A DNA stretch of 64,000 nucleotides from Micromonospora cathayae. GTDB lineage: Bacteria > Actinomycetota > Actinomycetes > Mycobacteriales > Micromonosporaceae. The stretch covers positions 2,728,001 to 2,792,000 of the forward strand of contig NZ_CP118615.1 in the NCBI RefSeq assembly GCF_028993575.1, read 5' to 3'. Shown here in pieces: positions 7,661 through 14,977 of this stretch. How positions within the stretch are numbered: position 1 is the stretch's first letter; each line of letters opens with the position of its first letter. The translations under genes were made by a program, and so were the position numbers. Under the pieces are notes generated by a model that did no database searches, was not told where the DNA came from, and saw only the letters and a program-made list of their open reading frames with translations.

Positions 7661-7730
7661 GCCGTCCAGTGGTCTGGCCGGTCCCGCGTGGGCACCCGGT
7701 GATGGGCGGATGCCCCGCGGTGTGCGGTCA
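7661..7730. repeat. 70-bp direct repeat, right copy
   Basis: Same sequence as 7131-7200 with a single C/G difference. It lies between the DUF6907 gene and the paralogue pair. Confidence 0.9.
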
Positions 7731-8081
7731 GGCGGACTGACGACCGCGCAGCACCAGTGAGAACAGCTCCGCCGCCAGCAGCTCGGCCTGTGCCAGCGAC
7801 ATGCTGAACGCGCCGGCCTCCGAGCGCACGTAGACCTGCGTCGACCCGGTCTCTCCCTCGGCGTCCAGGCGCTCCAACGAGATCTCGACCTCGCGCTTCT
7901 CTGGCCCGTTCGTGCAGACGATCGTCCGCACGTCGCCGTGGTGGAAGGTCACACCCGGGTCGGGGACGTACTGGGAGCCGCCCTTCCAGCAGTCCGTGCA
8001 CCACGGCGGGCAGGTCGACGGGAACTCGGGCGGGGACACGGACGGCGCGGAAGTGGGGGCGTGCGCGATGATGGTGGACAT
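7728..8081 (-). CDS. DUF6907-like protein
   Basis: 117 residues from the ATG at 8081. A Cys/Trp-rich patch near residues 23-33 (TCPPWCTDCW) precedes HHGDVRTIVC, then ISLERLDAEGETGSTQVYVR and a helix rich in Ala/Leu. This CPxWC-H-E layout is that of the DUF6907 family found in actinomycete conjugative elements and phages, whose function is unknown. It is the first gene of the leftward transfer operon, divergent from the HTH/GIY-YIG operon. Confidence 0.65.
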   Translation of the reverse strand: MSTIIAHAPTSAPSVSPPEFPSTCPPWCTDCWKGGSQYVPDPGVTFHHGDVRTIVCTNGPEKREVEISLERLDAEGETGSTQVYVRSEAGAFSMSLAQAELLAAELFSLVLRGRQSA

Positions 8082-8167
8082 GGTCAGGACTCACTTCCTG
8101 ATCTAGGCCCTCGGCCAGCGCCGTAATCGCTGGTCGGGGGCTGTTCCGTTTGTGGGGCAAACACCAA

Positions 8168-8210
8168 TGTAGTGGGTACCTTGTCAGCGTGTCAAGGTAC
8201 CCACTACACT
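8168..8210 (+). promoter_or_regulatory. promoter with 16-bp inverted-repeat operator
   Basis: TGTAGTGGGTACCTTG (8168-8183) is repeated inverted at 8193-8208. A -35 TTGTCA (8181-8186) and a -10 TACACT (8205-8210), 18 bp apart, are embedded in it. The same TTGTCA/TACA-T promoter with a GTAGTGG...CCACTAC box recurs at 9088-9116, so the two form a small regulon. The gap to the left-hand operon is only 86 bp, so the site may control both directions. Confidence 0.7.
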
Positions 8211-8243
8211 CGCGTTTGCAAGGGGAGCCCTTACGATCACGAG

Positions 8244-8516
8244 GTGGAGAATCCGTTGGCCGACATCGACGACATCGAGCAGATCTCTGACCCTGCCGAA
8301 CGGGCCAGACAGGCAGGTCAGCGCCTCGCGGCCATCCCTGCCTGGCAGGAACGCCTGCGAAAGATCCGGCAGGCCGCCGTGGTGGAGATGAAGGCCCAGA
8401 ACCTGAGCTACGCCGACATCGGCCGCGAACTCGGCCTTCACCGCAACCGCATCCAGCAGATCCTGGAGGGTCGTTCGGCCGGCGGGAAGGGCGGGAAGTC
8501 GGAGGTTGCCGAATGA
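8244..8516 (+). CDS. small helix-turn-helix protein
   Basis: 90 residues, with the start taken at the GTG at 8244. An upstream in-frame start would lie inside the operator, and the nearest SD (AGGGGAG, 8222-8228) is about 15 nt away. The C-terminal half is an HTH: NLSYADIGRELGLHRNRIQQILEGR. The next gene overlaps its stop by 4 nt. It is a plausible regulator of the GTAGTGG boxes that flank its own operon (inference). Confidence 0.65.
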   Translation: MENPLADIDDIEQISDPAERARQAGQRLAAIPAWQERLRKIRQAAVVEMKAQNLSYADIGRELGLHRNRIQQILEGRSAGGKGGKSEVAE

Positions 8517-9025
8517 GCGCCATCGACATCCCCACATGCCTATACCGCTTCTTCGACCGTGCCGGGCGACTGCTCTACATCGGCATCACGGTCAACCCGC
8601 AGTCTCGCTTCGCGGCCCATTCTGACGACAAGCCGTGGTGGCCCGAGGTTGACCACAGCCGGACGAGGCTCGTTTGGTTCGACACACGCCCAGAGGCAGA
8701 GAAGGTCGAACTGATCGCAGTCAGGGATGAGAGGCCGCTGCACAACGTGGTCACGGCCGACATCAACGGGCGGCCGACGTTCATCAAGGACCCGAACCGC
8801 CCCTGGGGTCGCCCGCCTACGGTCCTAACGTTGCACCAGGAGGAACAACTCCAGGCTGCCGTAGAGGCCAGCGAGCAGGCCGATGAGGCCGACCGAAAGC
8901 TGTGGGAGGCGATCAAGGCGGCCCGTGCGGCTGGCGTGCCTGACATGCTGCTCTGCGAGCGTGCCAGCGTCAGCCGGGCCACGCTCAATCGGCGTCTTGG
9001 ACCCCGGAGCAGCAAGGTCGCCTGA
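8513..9025 (+). CDS. GIY-YIG nuclease-like domain fused to HTH
   Basis: 170 residues. Residues about 8-80 carry a GIY-YIG-type domain: LYRFFDRAGRLLYIGIT, then R in SRFAAH and the Glu-containing helix AEKVELIAVRDERPLHNV. The C-terminus holds an HTH (VPDMLLCERASVSRATLNRRLG). Such fusions are common in actinomycete integrative elements, possibly as site-specific nicking or regulatory proteins; the real substrate is unknown. It is coupled to the preceding HTH gene and followed by a strong terminator. Confidence 0.75.
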   Translation: MSAIDIPTCLYRFFDRAGRLLYIGITVNPQSRFAAHSDDKPWWPEVDHSRTRLVWFDTRPEAEKVELIAVRDERPLHNVVTADINGRPTFIKDPNRPWGRPPTVLTLHQEEQLQAAVEASEQADEADRKLWEAIKAARAAGVPDMLLCERASVSRATLNRRLGPRSSKVA

Positions 9026-9036
9026 CCGGAACTCTC

Positions 9037-9072
9037 GCAACGCCCCCACCGCTACTGCCGTGGGGGCGTTGC
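9037..9072. terminator. 13-bp perfect hairpin terminator
   Basis: GCAACGCCCCCAC (9037-9049) pairs with GTGGGGGCGTTGC (9060-9072). It lies directly after the GIY-YIG gene and before the next promoter. Confidence 0.75.
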
Positions 9073-9075
9073 GTT

Positions 9076-9116
9076 GTAGTGGGAGGGTTGTCATTCGTAG
9101 TGGTACCCACTACAGT
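9076..9116 (+). promoter_or_regulatory. second GTAGTGG-box promoter
   Basis: -35 TTGTCA (9088-9093) and -10 TACAGT (9111-9116) are 17 bp apart. GTAGTGGTACCCACTAC (9097-9113) overlaps the spacer and the -10, and a further half-site GTAGTGGG lies at 9076-9083. Overlap with the -10 argues for repression. Confidence 0.7.
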
Positions 9117-9151
9117 GGTGGGGGCAAGGGAACAGCAACGAGGAGGCGGAC

Positions 9152-9352
9152 ATGCAGGCCACGATCACCACCATCACCGGCGTCGACTGCGAGGCCTGCG
9201 GCAAGCCCGGAGCCCACCTCATCACCTACCCCTGCGGCGCCACCGCCGAGCTGTGCCTCCCCTGCCGCGCCCACGAGATCCGGCAGGCCGAGATCGACGC
9301 CCAGTGGGAGACCCTCGCCAACACCGCGCTCTGGACCCTCGAGGAGATCTGA
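9152..9352 (+). CDS. small zinc-ribbon protein
   Basis: 66 residues with two CxxC knuckles (CEACGKPGAH and CLPCRAHE) around a short beta segment, then an acidic helix. RBS GAGGAGG precedes the ATG. It is separated by 1 nt from the following membrane-protein gene and shares the GTAGTGG-box promoter. Function unknown. Confidence 0.65.
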   Translation: MQATITTITGVDCEACGKPGAHLITYPCGATAELCLPCRAHEIRQAEIDAQWETLANTALWTLEEI

Positions 9353-9353
9353 G

Positions 9354-9779
9354 ATGGACCGCATGGACCAGGCCCTCACCCACATCCGGACCGAGCTGGG
9401 CAGGGTCGACGGCAAGGCGTTCGGCCTGCTCGGACTCGCCTCCGCCGGCCTGACCGCCGGGCTGGCCGTCGTCGGCACCGGCCGACTCACCGGCCCTGCC
9501 GCCGCCACCGGCTGGACCGCCGTCGTGCTGCTCGTCGCCGGGGTGGTTGCCCTGGGCGACGCCGTCCGGCCGAGGCTGGCCGGCCGGTACGGGTTCATGG
9601 AGTGGGCCGACTCAGAGCCCGGCACCCTGCCCGACCTGGTCGCCGACGACACCCACCGGGACACCGAGCTGCGCGGGCAGGCACGCGGGGCCCGCACCAA
9701 GTACAGGCGCATCCAGCTCGGGATGGTGTTCCTCGCTTCCGCCCTGCTGGCCGCGATCGTCACCGCCATCCTGGTCTGA
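9354..9779 (+). CDS. Pycsar-effector-like membrane protein (DUF5706 / PycTM type)
   Basis: 141 residues. The N-terminal helix HIRTELGRVDGKAFGLLGLA precedes two membrane segments, followed by a soluble part (LPDLVADDTHRDTELRGQ) and a C-terminal membrane helix (IQLGMVFLASALLAAIVTAIL). This matches the PycTM-type effectors whose membrane disruption is triggered by cCMP/cUMP. No cyclase gene is adjacent. Homologues are widespread in actinomycete integrative elements without a cyclase, so a defence role is open; exclusion or membrane signalling are alternatives. Confidence 0.6.
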   Translation: MDRMDQALTHIRTELGRVDGKAFGLLGLASAGLTAGLAVVGTGRLTGPAAATGWTAVVLLVAGVVALGDAVRPRLAGRYGFMEWADSEPGTLPDLVADDTHRDTELRGQARGARTKYRRIQLGMVFLASALLAAIVTAILV

Positions 9780-9830
9780 CGGAACGCGCTTTCCCCGGCT
9801 CCTACCACACCGCCCGCTCTCGCCCGCGAG

Positions 9831-9874
9831 TTATCCACAGCCGCCGCCGTTGTCCACAGAGACAGCGGCGGCGG
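9831..9874. other. two DnaA boxes within a GC-rich hairpin
   Basis: TTATCCACA (9831-9839) and TTGTCCACA (9850-9858) are consensus DnaA boxes. The second lies inside a hairpin with arms CCGCCGCCGTTGTC (9841-9854) and GACAGCGGCGGCGG (9861-9874), one G-U pair. It follows the rightward operon, so it may end it; a replication or DnaA-titration role is possible. The gap 9780-10098 shows no gene. Confidence 0.5.
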
Positions 9875-10004
9875 TTGCGTCTCCGGCACCCGACCGGCAC
9901 GCTCACCGGGTCGGCGCGGTCACCCTCCGGGCCGCCGGCCACACCCGCGGGCGGTGGGGCGGCCCGGTCGGCAGGCCACCGACGTCCGGGCCCGGACACA
10001 GCAC

Positions 10005-10043
10005 AGCGCCCCACCCCGGCCGCGAGGCCAGAGGTGGGGCGCT
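10005..10043. terminator. terminator after the holin gene
   Basis: AGCGCCCCACC (10005-10015) pairs with GGTGGGGCGCT (10033-10043). It lies about 55 bp beyond the stop of the last leftward structural/lysis gene. Confidence 0.65.
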
Positions 10044-10098
10044 GGGTCGTTTGGTCGGCGCTGCCTGGGACGTCACCGGGAGCACCGCGCCGACGATC

Positions 10099-10461
10099 TT
10101 ACCGGGCCGGTGCGACCGGGTTCTTGCTGGCGATCCCGTTGCCGGACACCGCCGGGGCGAACGTCACCCCCGCCGCCGTCAGAGCGGCCAGCACGAGGAC
10201 GATCCACTCCCCGGCATCCAGCCCGCCCAGCACCGTGGTGGTGAGCGCCTGGAGGACGGCCAGCACGACCGCGATGGCGGTCTTCGCCCACCGGTACTGC
10301 GGTGCCAGCGGCACCAGGTAGACGCCGATGGCGGTCGCCGCGGCGATGGCGATCTGCACCGTCTCCTCGGCGTCGATGTGGTTGTCGCCGCCGAGCGCGG
10401 CGTACGAGGCGACGAGGATCGCGCCGACCACGGCAGCGATGGCCTTGCCGTACTTCTCCAT
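10099..10461 (-). CDS. putative holin
   Basis: 120 residues from the ATG at 10461 (GGAG about 6 nt upstream). It has a short basic start (MEKYGKAIAAVVGAILVASYAAL), an acidic turn (DNHIDAEETVQIAI) typical of actinophage holins, then two or three further membrane helices and a charged tail. In this position, last in the late operon after the lysin-like genes, it should form membrane lesions that release the endolysin. Assignment is by topology and context. Confidence 0.7.
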   Translation of the reverse strand: MEKYGKAIAAVVGAILVASYAALGGDNHIDAEETVQIAIAAATAIGVYLVPLAPQYRWAKTAIAVVLAVLQALTTTVLGGLDAGEWIVLVLAALTAAGVTFAPAVSGNGIASKNPVAPAR

Positions 10462-10482
10462 GAGTGCTCCTAGGGTGAGGTC

Positions 10483-10677
10483 GTGGTGAGGATGAGGTCG
10501 GTGCGGGGCGGCGGTGTCGCCGAGATCCCCGAGCCGTGCCCGGCCGGGCACACCGACGTGATGCCCGGGTGGGGTGCGTGCCCGCAGTGTGGGCGGATGG
10601 GTCGGCAGTGGAGGTGCCGGCGCGACGAGTGCGGGCAGGTCAGCCACGACCCGGACTGCTGCCAGCCGCAGAGATAG
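10483..10677 (+). CDS. possible small Cys-rich protein
   Basis: 64 residues from a GTG at 10483, preceded by GGTGAGG. It contains CPAGH, CPQCGRMGRQWRCRRDEC and CC, a plausible zinc-finger pattern. It fills the only gap between two leftward genes, on the opposite strand. Uncertain. Confidence 0.4.
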   Translation: MVRMRSVRGGGVAEIPEPCPAGHTDVMPGWGACPQCGRMGRQWRCRRDECGQVSHDPDCCQPQR

Positions 10678-10953
10678 CTACGACGGACAGCCGTAGATGC
10701 GACGCAACGCGGCCACCGTGTCAGCGACCCGGCGCCCGGCGGGCGTCTGCGGTGGGGCCTCGCGGTACGCCTCGTCGAACCCGATGACGAGCAGGCAGAG
10801 CTGCTGCTCCGACGTCTCCCGCGCCTCCTGCGCCTCGGTGGCGGCCTCTGATGCCAGCCGCGCCGACCGGTTCGCGGTGACCAGCGCCAGCGTCAGCCCC
10901 AACGACGTGGCCACCAAGACCAGGACCAGGACCCGCCAGCCTCGACCGCTCAT
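10678..10953 (-). CDS. membrane-anchored coiled protein of the lysis region
   Basis: 91 residues: one N-terminal membrane helix (VLVLVLVATSLGLTLALVT), then a charged helix (ARLASEAATEAQEARETSEQQ), and a short C-terminal domain with two Cys. One transmembrane anchor plus a periplasm-type coil beside a holin recalls Rz-like spanins or holin regulators, but no lipoprotein partner is seen. Function unproven. Confidence 0.55.
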   Translation of the reverse strand: MSGRGWRVLVLVLVATSLGLTLALVTANRSARLASEAATEAQEARETSEQQLCLLVIGFDEAYREAPPQTPAGRRVADTVAALRRIYGCPS

Positions 10954-10959
10954 AGCGGG

Positions 10960-11231
10960 TCACCCACCCCGGCTGACGCCGGCGGCGACGATGAGGGCGA
11001 AGAGGGCGAGGGCGGAGACGGAGAGCCAGATCCTGCCCCAGGCGACCCGTCGCGGCGGAGGCTGAGACCTCCGGCGATCATGGGTCCAGTCAGCAGCGTG
11101 GCGGCGAAGACCAGCAGCGGGTCGCTGGCCTTGCCCGGCGGCAGGATGAATGCCTGGTGAATGCCGATCGCCAGACCAGCCAGGATGCAGGCGTAGTCCC
11201 GGAACAGCTGGCCGAATCGCTCTGGGCTCAC
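10960..11231 (-). pseudogene. small membrane protein of the lysis region, one apparent frameshift
   Basis: Starting at the GTG at 11231 (overlapping the lysin stop), the frame reads VSPERFGQLFRDYACILAGL and TLLTGPMIAGGLSLRR, two membrane segments. Near 11060 coding character moves to another frame: that frame gives RIWLSVSALALFALIVAAG, a third membrane helix with almost pure C/G third positions, ending at 10960. The unshifted frame continues instead into a low-complexity Pro/Ser tail with poor third positions. A one-base deletion near CGCCGCGACGG explains it. Confidence 0.6.
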
Positions 11232-12211
11232 CCACGTGCCTGGCCCTGGCCGGCGAGCCTGGTCAGCTCTGTGGCGAGCCGGCCCGGGTCCTGGCCGGCG
11301 GCGACGAGGGCCTGGGCGACGTCGGCCGGCGACCGCCCACCCAGGCCGGCGAGCACCTCGCCGGCGATGTCGGCGGCGGACGGCGGGGCCGGCGGCGCGG
11401 GCAGCTCGGCGAGCAGCGCCCGCACCTCCGTCGGGCTGGCCGACTCCAGCGCGATCGCCTGCCCCAGTGCGCCGATCTGCTGGGCCAGCCGGTTCGGGGC
11501 CTTCTTGTCGCCCATCTGGTTGTCGTAGGTGGGCCTGGCGCTGACCAGGGCTTCCACCCGGTAGCCGGCGACGTTCACCAGGTGCTTGATGCTGCGTGCC
11601 AGGGTCAGCAGCTCCCGCTGCTCCTTGTCGGTCAGTGCGGACAACGGGCCGCCCTCCTCTCCGGCCAGCAGGCCGATGCTCGTCAGGTAGCGCCGGAACA
11701 GGGCGGTCTGGTCGCGGCCGGCCCGGATCGCGTCGCGGTGGTAGGAGATGTGCGTGTGCCAGCGGTGCGAGCTGTCGCCGGTGTCGCGCCGGCCGAGCCG
11801 GTCCCAGCGCTGCACGGACCGCCCGTCCGGCGACCAGATGACCTCCCGGATGTCCCGGGCGTCGGGCGCGCCGGCCCGGCACTGGCCGACGATCCATGCG
11901 GACAGGTGCGGCAGGTCGTACGTGCGGCCGCCGACGGTGACCCGGAACTCGCCGATGTCCAGGGCGCACGCCCAGTCGGCCAGCCCGGACCGGTCCCGGT
12001 CGGACTCGGTCACCGAGTAGTCGCGGATCCGGCCGTCGACCCGGCGGACCCGGTCGGCGCCGCAGTGGTAGCCGCCCACGTGGGCCGGGTCACCCACGAT
12101 CCCCACCTCGGCCGGATCGAGGTCGGTGTGCACCGTCCGGCCGGGCTGAATGTCGAGGTGCTCCAGGAGCAGTCGGCGTGCAGCGAGCAGGGTCTCCGGT
12201 GCGCTGGTCAT
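11228..12211 (-). CDS. phage peptidase-like protein, candidate endolysin
   Basis: 327 residues from the ATG at 12211. The N-terminal half resembles the M15 / DD-peptidase fold: GYHCGADRVR, then GLADWACALDIGEF (the Ala-x-Asp zinc ligand region) and SSHRWHTHISYHRD with the His-x-His motif. The C-terminal part is helical and rich in Ala/Leu, perhaps a cell-wall or tail-binding tail. It lies between a tail-associated gene and the holin, where a peptidoglycan hydrolase is expected. Catalysis is inferred from these motifs. Confidence 0.6.
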   Translation of the reverse strand: MTSAPETLLAARRLLLEHLDIQPGRTVHTDLDPAEVGIVGDPAHVGGYHCGADRVRRVDGRIRDYSVTESDRDRSGLADWACALDIGEFRVTVGGRTYDLPHLSAWIVGQCRAGAPDARDIREVIWSPDGRSVQRWDRLGRRDTGDSSHRWHTHISYHRDAIRAGRDQTALFRRYLTSIGLLAGEEGGPLSALTDKEQRELLTLARSIKHLVNVAGYRVEALVSARPTYDNQMGDKKAPNRLAQQIGALGQAIALESASPTEVRALLAELPAPPAPPSAADIAGEVLAGLGGRSPADVAQALVAAGQDPGRLATELTRLAGQGQARG

Positions 12212-13137
12212 GCGACGCCCGCGTTCCGCGCGCAGAACACCGCCGCCTGGGCCAGCCGGGACGCGCTGCTCTGCGTCGCGATGAACGTGTCGGCCTCGGT
12301 AAGCCACCGGTCGCCCAGCTCACCCCAGAGCGTCACCGGGGAGCCGGCCGTCCGCGACCACGACCCGACCCCGCCGGGGGTGGAGACGAGCCTCATGTGC
12401 GCCAGCGGGGACAGCGGATCGTCCGGCCATGCCGTGGTCAGGATCTTGTAGACGCACTCCCTGCCCACCCAGTAGGCGATCGGGTACATGCTCTGCGCGG
12501 AGTACGACTGGTGGTCGGGGTCCTGAAGGTCACCCGACCCGATGTACGGCCACCAGACGTCGGCGGTCCGGTAGGCGTCGACCTGGTGGATGGTGATGTC
12601 CGTGATCAGCCTGTGCATCCCGGTCGCTCCGAATCCGAGCGAGGCCGCCCGGTGGAGGAAGTAGCCGGCACCGGCGCTGACGTTGTGGACCTCGTAGCCG
12701 GGCTGGCAGTCGGCCGGCCTGGTCGAGTAGGCCACGCATGCGCCGCGCTCGACCGGGATGCGCGGCATCGCCATCAGCTGGTTGACGATGCCCTGCACCC
12801 GGTCCCTCGGCACCGCGCCGGCCTGGAATCCGGTCAGCAGCGGCATGCCGACGTGGTCGGACAAGGTGACCGTGTACGTGGTGTCCGGGTCGTTGACGCT
12901 GCCGTCGGCGAAAGCGTCGTACTCCCTGCCCAAACCCCACCCGCCGTCCGGGTTCTGCAGGTTGTAGACCGTGTTCAGGTAGGTCTTCGTCCAGGTGTGC
13001 GTCCAGCCGTAGACCCGGCCACATGCCTCCGCCATCGACGCGTACCCGTACGCACCGGCAGTCCCGTTGTCGATCGCCCGGAACCGGCTGATGGCAGTTA
13101 CCGCGCGCTGCTTCCACGCGTCGCCGCGTGCCGTCAC
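12208..13137 (-). CDS. alpha/alpha-toroid-like phage protein (prenyltransferase/cyclase-like fold)
   Basis: 309 residues from a GTG at 13137 with GGGAGGT about 5 nt upstream. Motifs such as NLQNPDGGWGLG, HVGMPLLTGFQ and YDAFADGS resemble the repeats of terpene cyclases and alpha/alpha-barrel lyases. No signal peptide. Its place between minor tail protein and lysin suggests a tail-tip or cell-surface polysaccharide-acting protein. No catalytic residues can be assigned from sequence alone; function is open. Confidence 0.5.
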   Translation of the reverse strand: MTARGDAWKQRAVTAISRFRAIDNGTAGAYGYASMAEACGRVYGWTHTWTKTYLNTVYNLQNPDGGWGLGREYDAFADGSVNDPDTTYTVTLSDHVGMPLLTGFQAGAVPRDRVQGIVNQLMAMPRIPVERGACVAYSTRPADCQPGYEVHNVSAGAGYFLHRAASLGFGATGMHRLITDITIHQVDAYRTADVWWPYIGSGDLQDPDHQSYSAQSMYPIAYWVGRECVYKILTTAWPDDPLSPLAHMRLVSTPGGVGSWSRTAGSPVTLWGELGDRWLTEADTFIATQSSASRLAQAAVFCARNAGVA

Positions 13138-13216
13138 GCGGACCTCCCTCGTCGAGATGGAAACGGCCGCGGCGGACGCCACGGCCGGGTGCTGTTGGGG
13201 CTGCTGGTCAGGGCAG

Positions 13217-13729
13217 CTATCCGACTCGCCGCAGCGAGACGAAGGAGTTGGTGAACAGGCGCGTGGCGGTGGCGAACGCCGTCCGCTGCGCCCACCGCAG
13301 CCGCACCGTGCCCGCCGTGCCCGCCGTGACCAGCAGCCCGCCCAGCCGGACGGTGCAGGTCGTGCCGACGCCGATCGCCCCGAACGCCACCACGCTGGTG
13401 GTCAGGTCGAACGCGCCGTTCTGGTCGTCGCTGTAGTTGGCGCCCGTCACGGTCAGGCCCGACCCCCAGTAGTCGAGCGTCGCGCCGGCCGGTACCGTCC
13501 AGCCGATCTGAAGGTCACCGGCGGCGTCCCCGTCGTATCGCAGCACGGCGGTGAGCTCATACACCGTGCTGGCGTCGACCGTGACGAACAGGTGGTCGTC
13601 GTCCTGGAGGGCCGTTGACCCCGACACGGACTCGGTTGCCGTCTTGCGGGCGAACGTCACGTTCACGAACCACTTGTTGACCTGGTCGGCCGACGGGACG
13701 TCGCCGGTGGCGAAAACCGGAGCAGGCAC
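13217..13729 (-). CDS. minor tail / receptor-binding type protein
   Basis: 170 residues. It begins MPAPVFATGDVPSADQVNKWFVNV, a start shared by many actinophage tail-tip proteins, and is otherwise beta-rich (DDDHLFVTVDASTVYELTAV, GDLQIGWTVPAGATLDYW). It is probably a trimeric jelly-roll tail-fibre head. It sits after the distal-tail gene. Confidence 0.65.
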   Translation of the reverse strand: MPAPVFATGDVPSADQVNKWFVNVTFARKTATESVSGSTALQDDDHLFVTVDASTVYELTAVLRYDGDAAGDLQIGWTVPAGATLDYWGSGLTVTGANYSDDQNGAFDLTTSVVAFGAIGVGTTCTVRLGGLLVTAGTAGTVRLRWAQRTAFATATRLFTNSFVSLRRVG

Positions 13730-13747
13730 AGCCAGCCCCCTTCCTGA

Positions 13748-14977
13748 TCAGAATGCGATGCCGTTGCTGCCGATCCGTCCCCGGGTTGGGTGGCCGATCG
13801 TCCAGAACGCGAACCGGTCGGCGGCCTGGAGGCCCCATGTGGTGATCCACCGGTCCGGCGGGGACCATTCGTGCTCCACGGACCGGACGATGACCTCGCG
13901 GGAGTCGACGATCCCGCCCGGCGGGCGCCGCACCACGGTGATGCGGCTGCCGAACTGCATGCCCAGGACCAGCGGGTAGATCAGGGTCGGATCCACCCGG
14001 GCATCCAGGGTGAGGCTGGTGAACCGGAACTCGGGTTCCTTGTCGATGTAGACGATGTGCCGCGCCCAGGACTGCACGTCCGCGTCGGTCTGCAGCAGCA
14101 GGTCCGTTTCGGTGTGCGTGGACTCCCGGTAGCGGGCCACCGACGTCGGATCCGACACCACCTGCTCGACACCACCAGCGCGGGTGGCGCGGACCCGGTT
14201 GACGAGCTGCTCACGGTCGTACGACATCCCGGGTCGGCCGACGTACGGGATCTCCCCGCCGGCCCGGTTGCTGCCGAAGGTGGCACCGAGGTCGGTCTGC
14301 AGCACCAGCCGGCGGGACGTGAACACGGCGTTGCCCTGCTGGTCGACGAAGAACTGGCCTGCCTCGGCGGTGACGACCCGCTGGATCTCCTGGAGGGCGC
14401 TTCCCTCGAGGGTGGTGGCCTGGACGGTGGAGTCGCCGGTCATGATGGACCGGTCGGTGGCCGGCCAGCCCACCGAGTCGAGAATCCGGCCGATCCGCGC
14501 CCCCGTCGTTTCGCCCTCACCGACCGCGGCGACCGCGACCCGGTCGGTGTTGGCAAGCAACTCCATGCCGTCGGTGGCGGTGACCACGACCACCGCATGG
14601 TCCGGGTGCCGGTGCTCAGGCAGCCAGGACTTCACATACCCCCGGAACACCGGGTAGGTGATGTCGCCGTGCCGCTTCCGGATCCGGATCTCCGCCCCGG
14701 GTGCCGGCTGGCCGAGGACAGCCGGGTCGAGCAGCCCATCATTGTTGAGCAGGGTGATCGTGGCCGTGCCGGCGTTGTGCTCGACCAGCGGCCCGGCGCG
14801 GCGGGTGGAGGTGCGCTGGACACTCAGGGCCATCAGCCGGCCAGAACAGTCCAGCATCAGACCGTCCGGGGCCAGCGTCGCCGTGCCGATCCGGCCCCGG
14901 ACGGGGTCACCGATGTGCCAGTAGCCGGAGGTGTCGGCGGCCCCGGCCGTCAGGCCGACGTCGACCAGGACGGTCAC
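13748..14977 (-). CDS. minor tail protein (distal-tail / Gp37-like)
   Basis: 409 residues from a GTG at 14977 that overlaps the tape-measure stop. It is beta-rich: AGPLVEHNAGTATITLLNNDG is a feature of siphovirus distal-tail proteins, followed by GAEIRIRKRHGDITYPVFRG and a Gp37/tail-hub-like domain (RIGRILDSVGWPATDR, FVDQQGNAVFTSRR). It would link the tail tube to the tip and act in host attachment. Confidence 0.75.
   Translation of the reverse strand: MTVLVDVGLTAGAADTSGYWHIGDPVRGRIGTATLAPDGLMLDCSGRLMALSVQRTSTRRAGPLVEHNAGTATITLLNNDGLLDPAVLGQPAPGAEIRIRKRHGDITYPVFRGYVKSWLPEHRHPDHAVVVVTATDGMELLANTDRVAVAAVGEGETTGARIGRILDSVGWPATDRSIMTGDSTVQATTLEGSALQEIQRVVTAEAGQFFVDQQGNAVFTSRRLVLQTDLGATFGSNRAGGEIPYVGRPGMSYDREQLVNRVRATRAGGVEQVVSDPTSVARYRESTHTETDLLLQTDADVQSWARHIVYIDKEPEFRFTSLTLDARVDPTLIYPLVLGMQFGSRITVVRRPPGGIVDSREVIVRSVEHEWSPPDRWITTWGLQAADRFAFWTIGHPTRGRIGSNGIAF

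Noticed and set aside
7131..7730. CRISPR-like or att-like direct repeats
   Set aside because: Only two copies of 70 bp about 530 bp apart with two genes between; no spacer series and no integrase nearby, so not an array or att pair.
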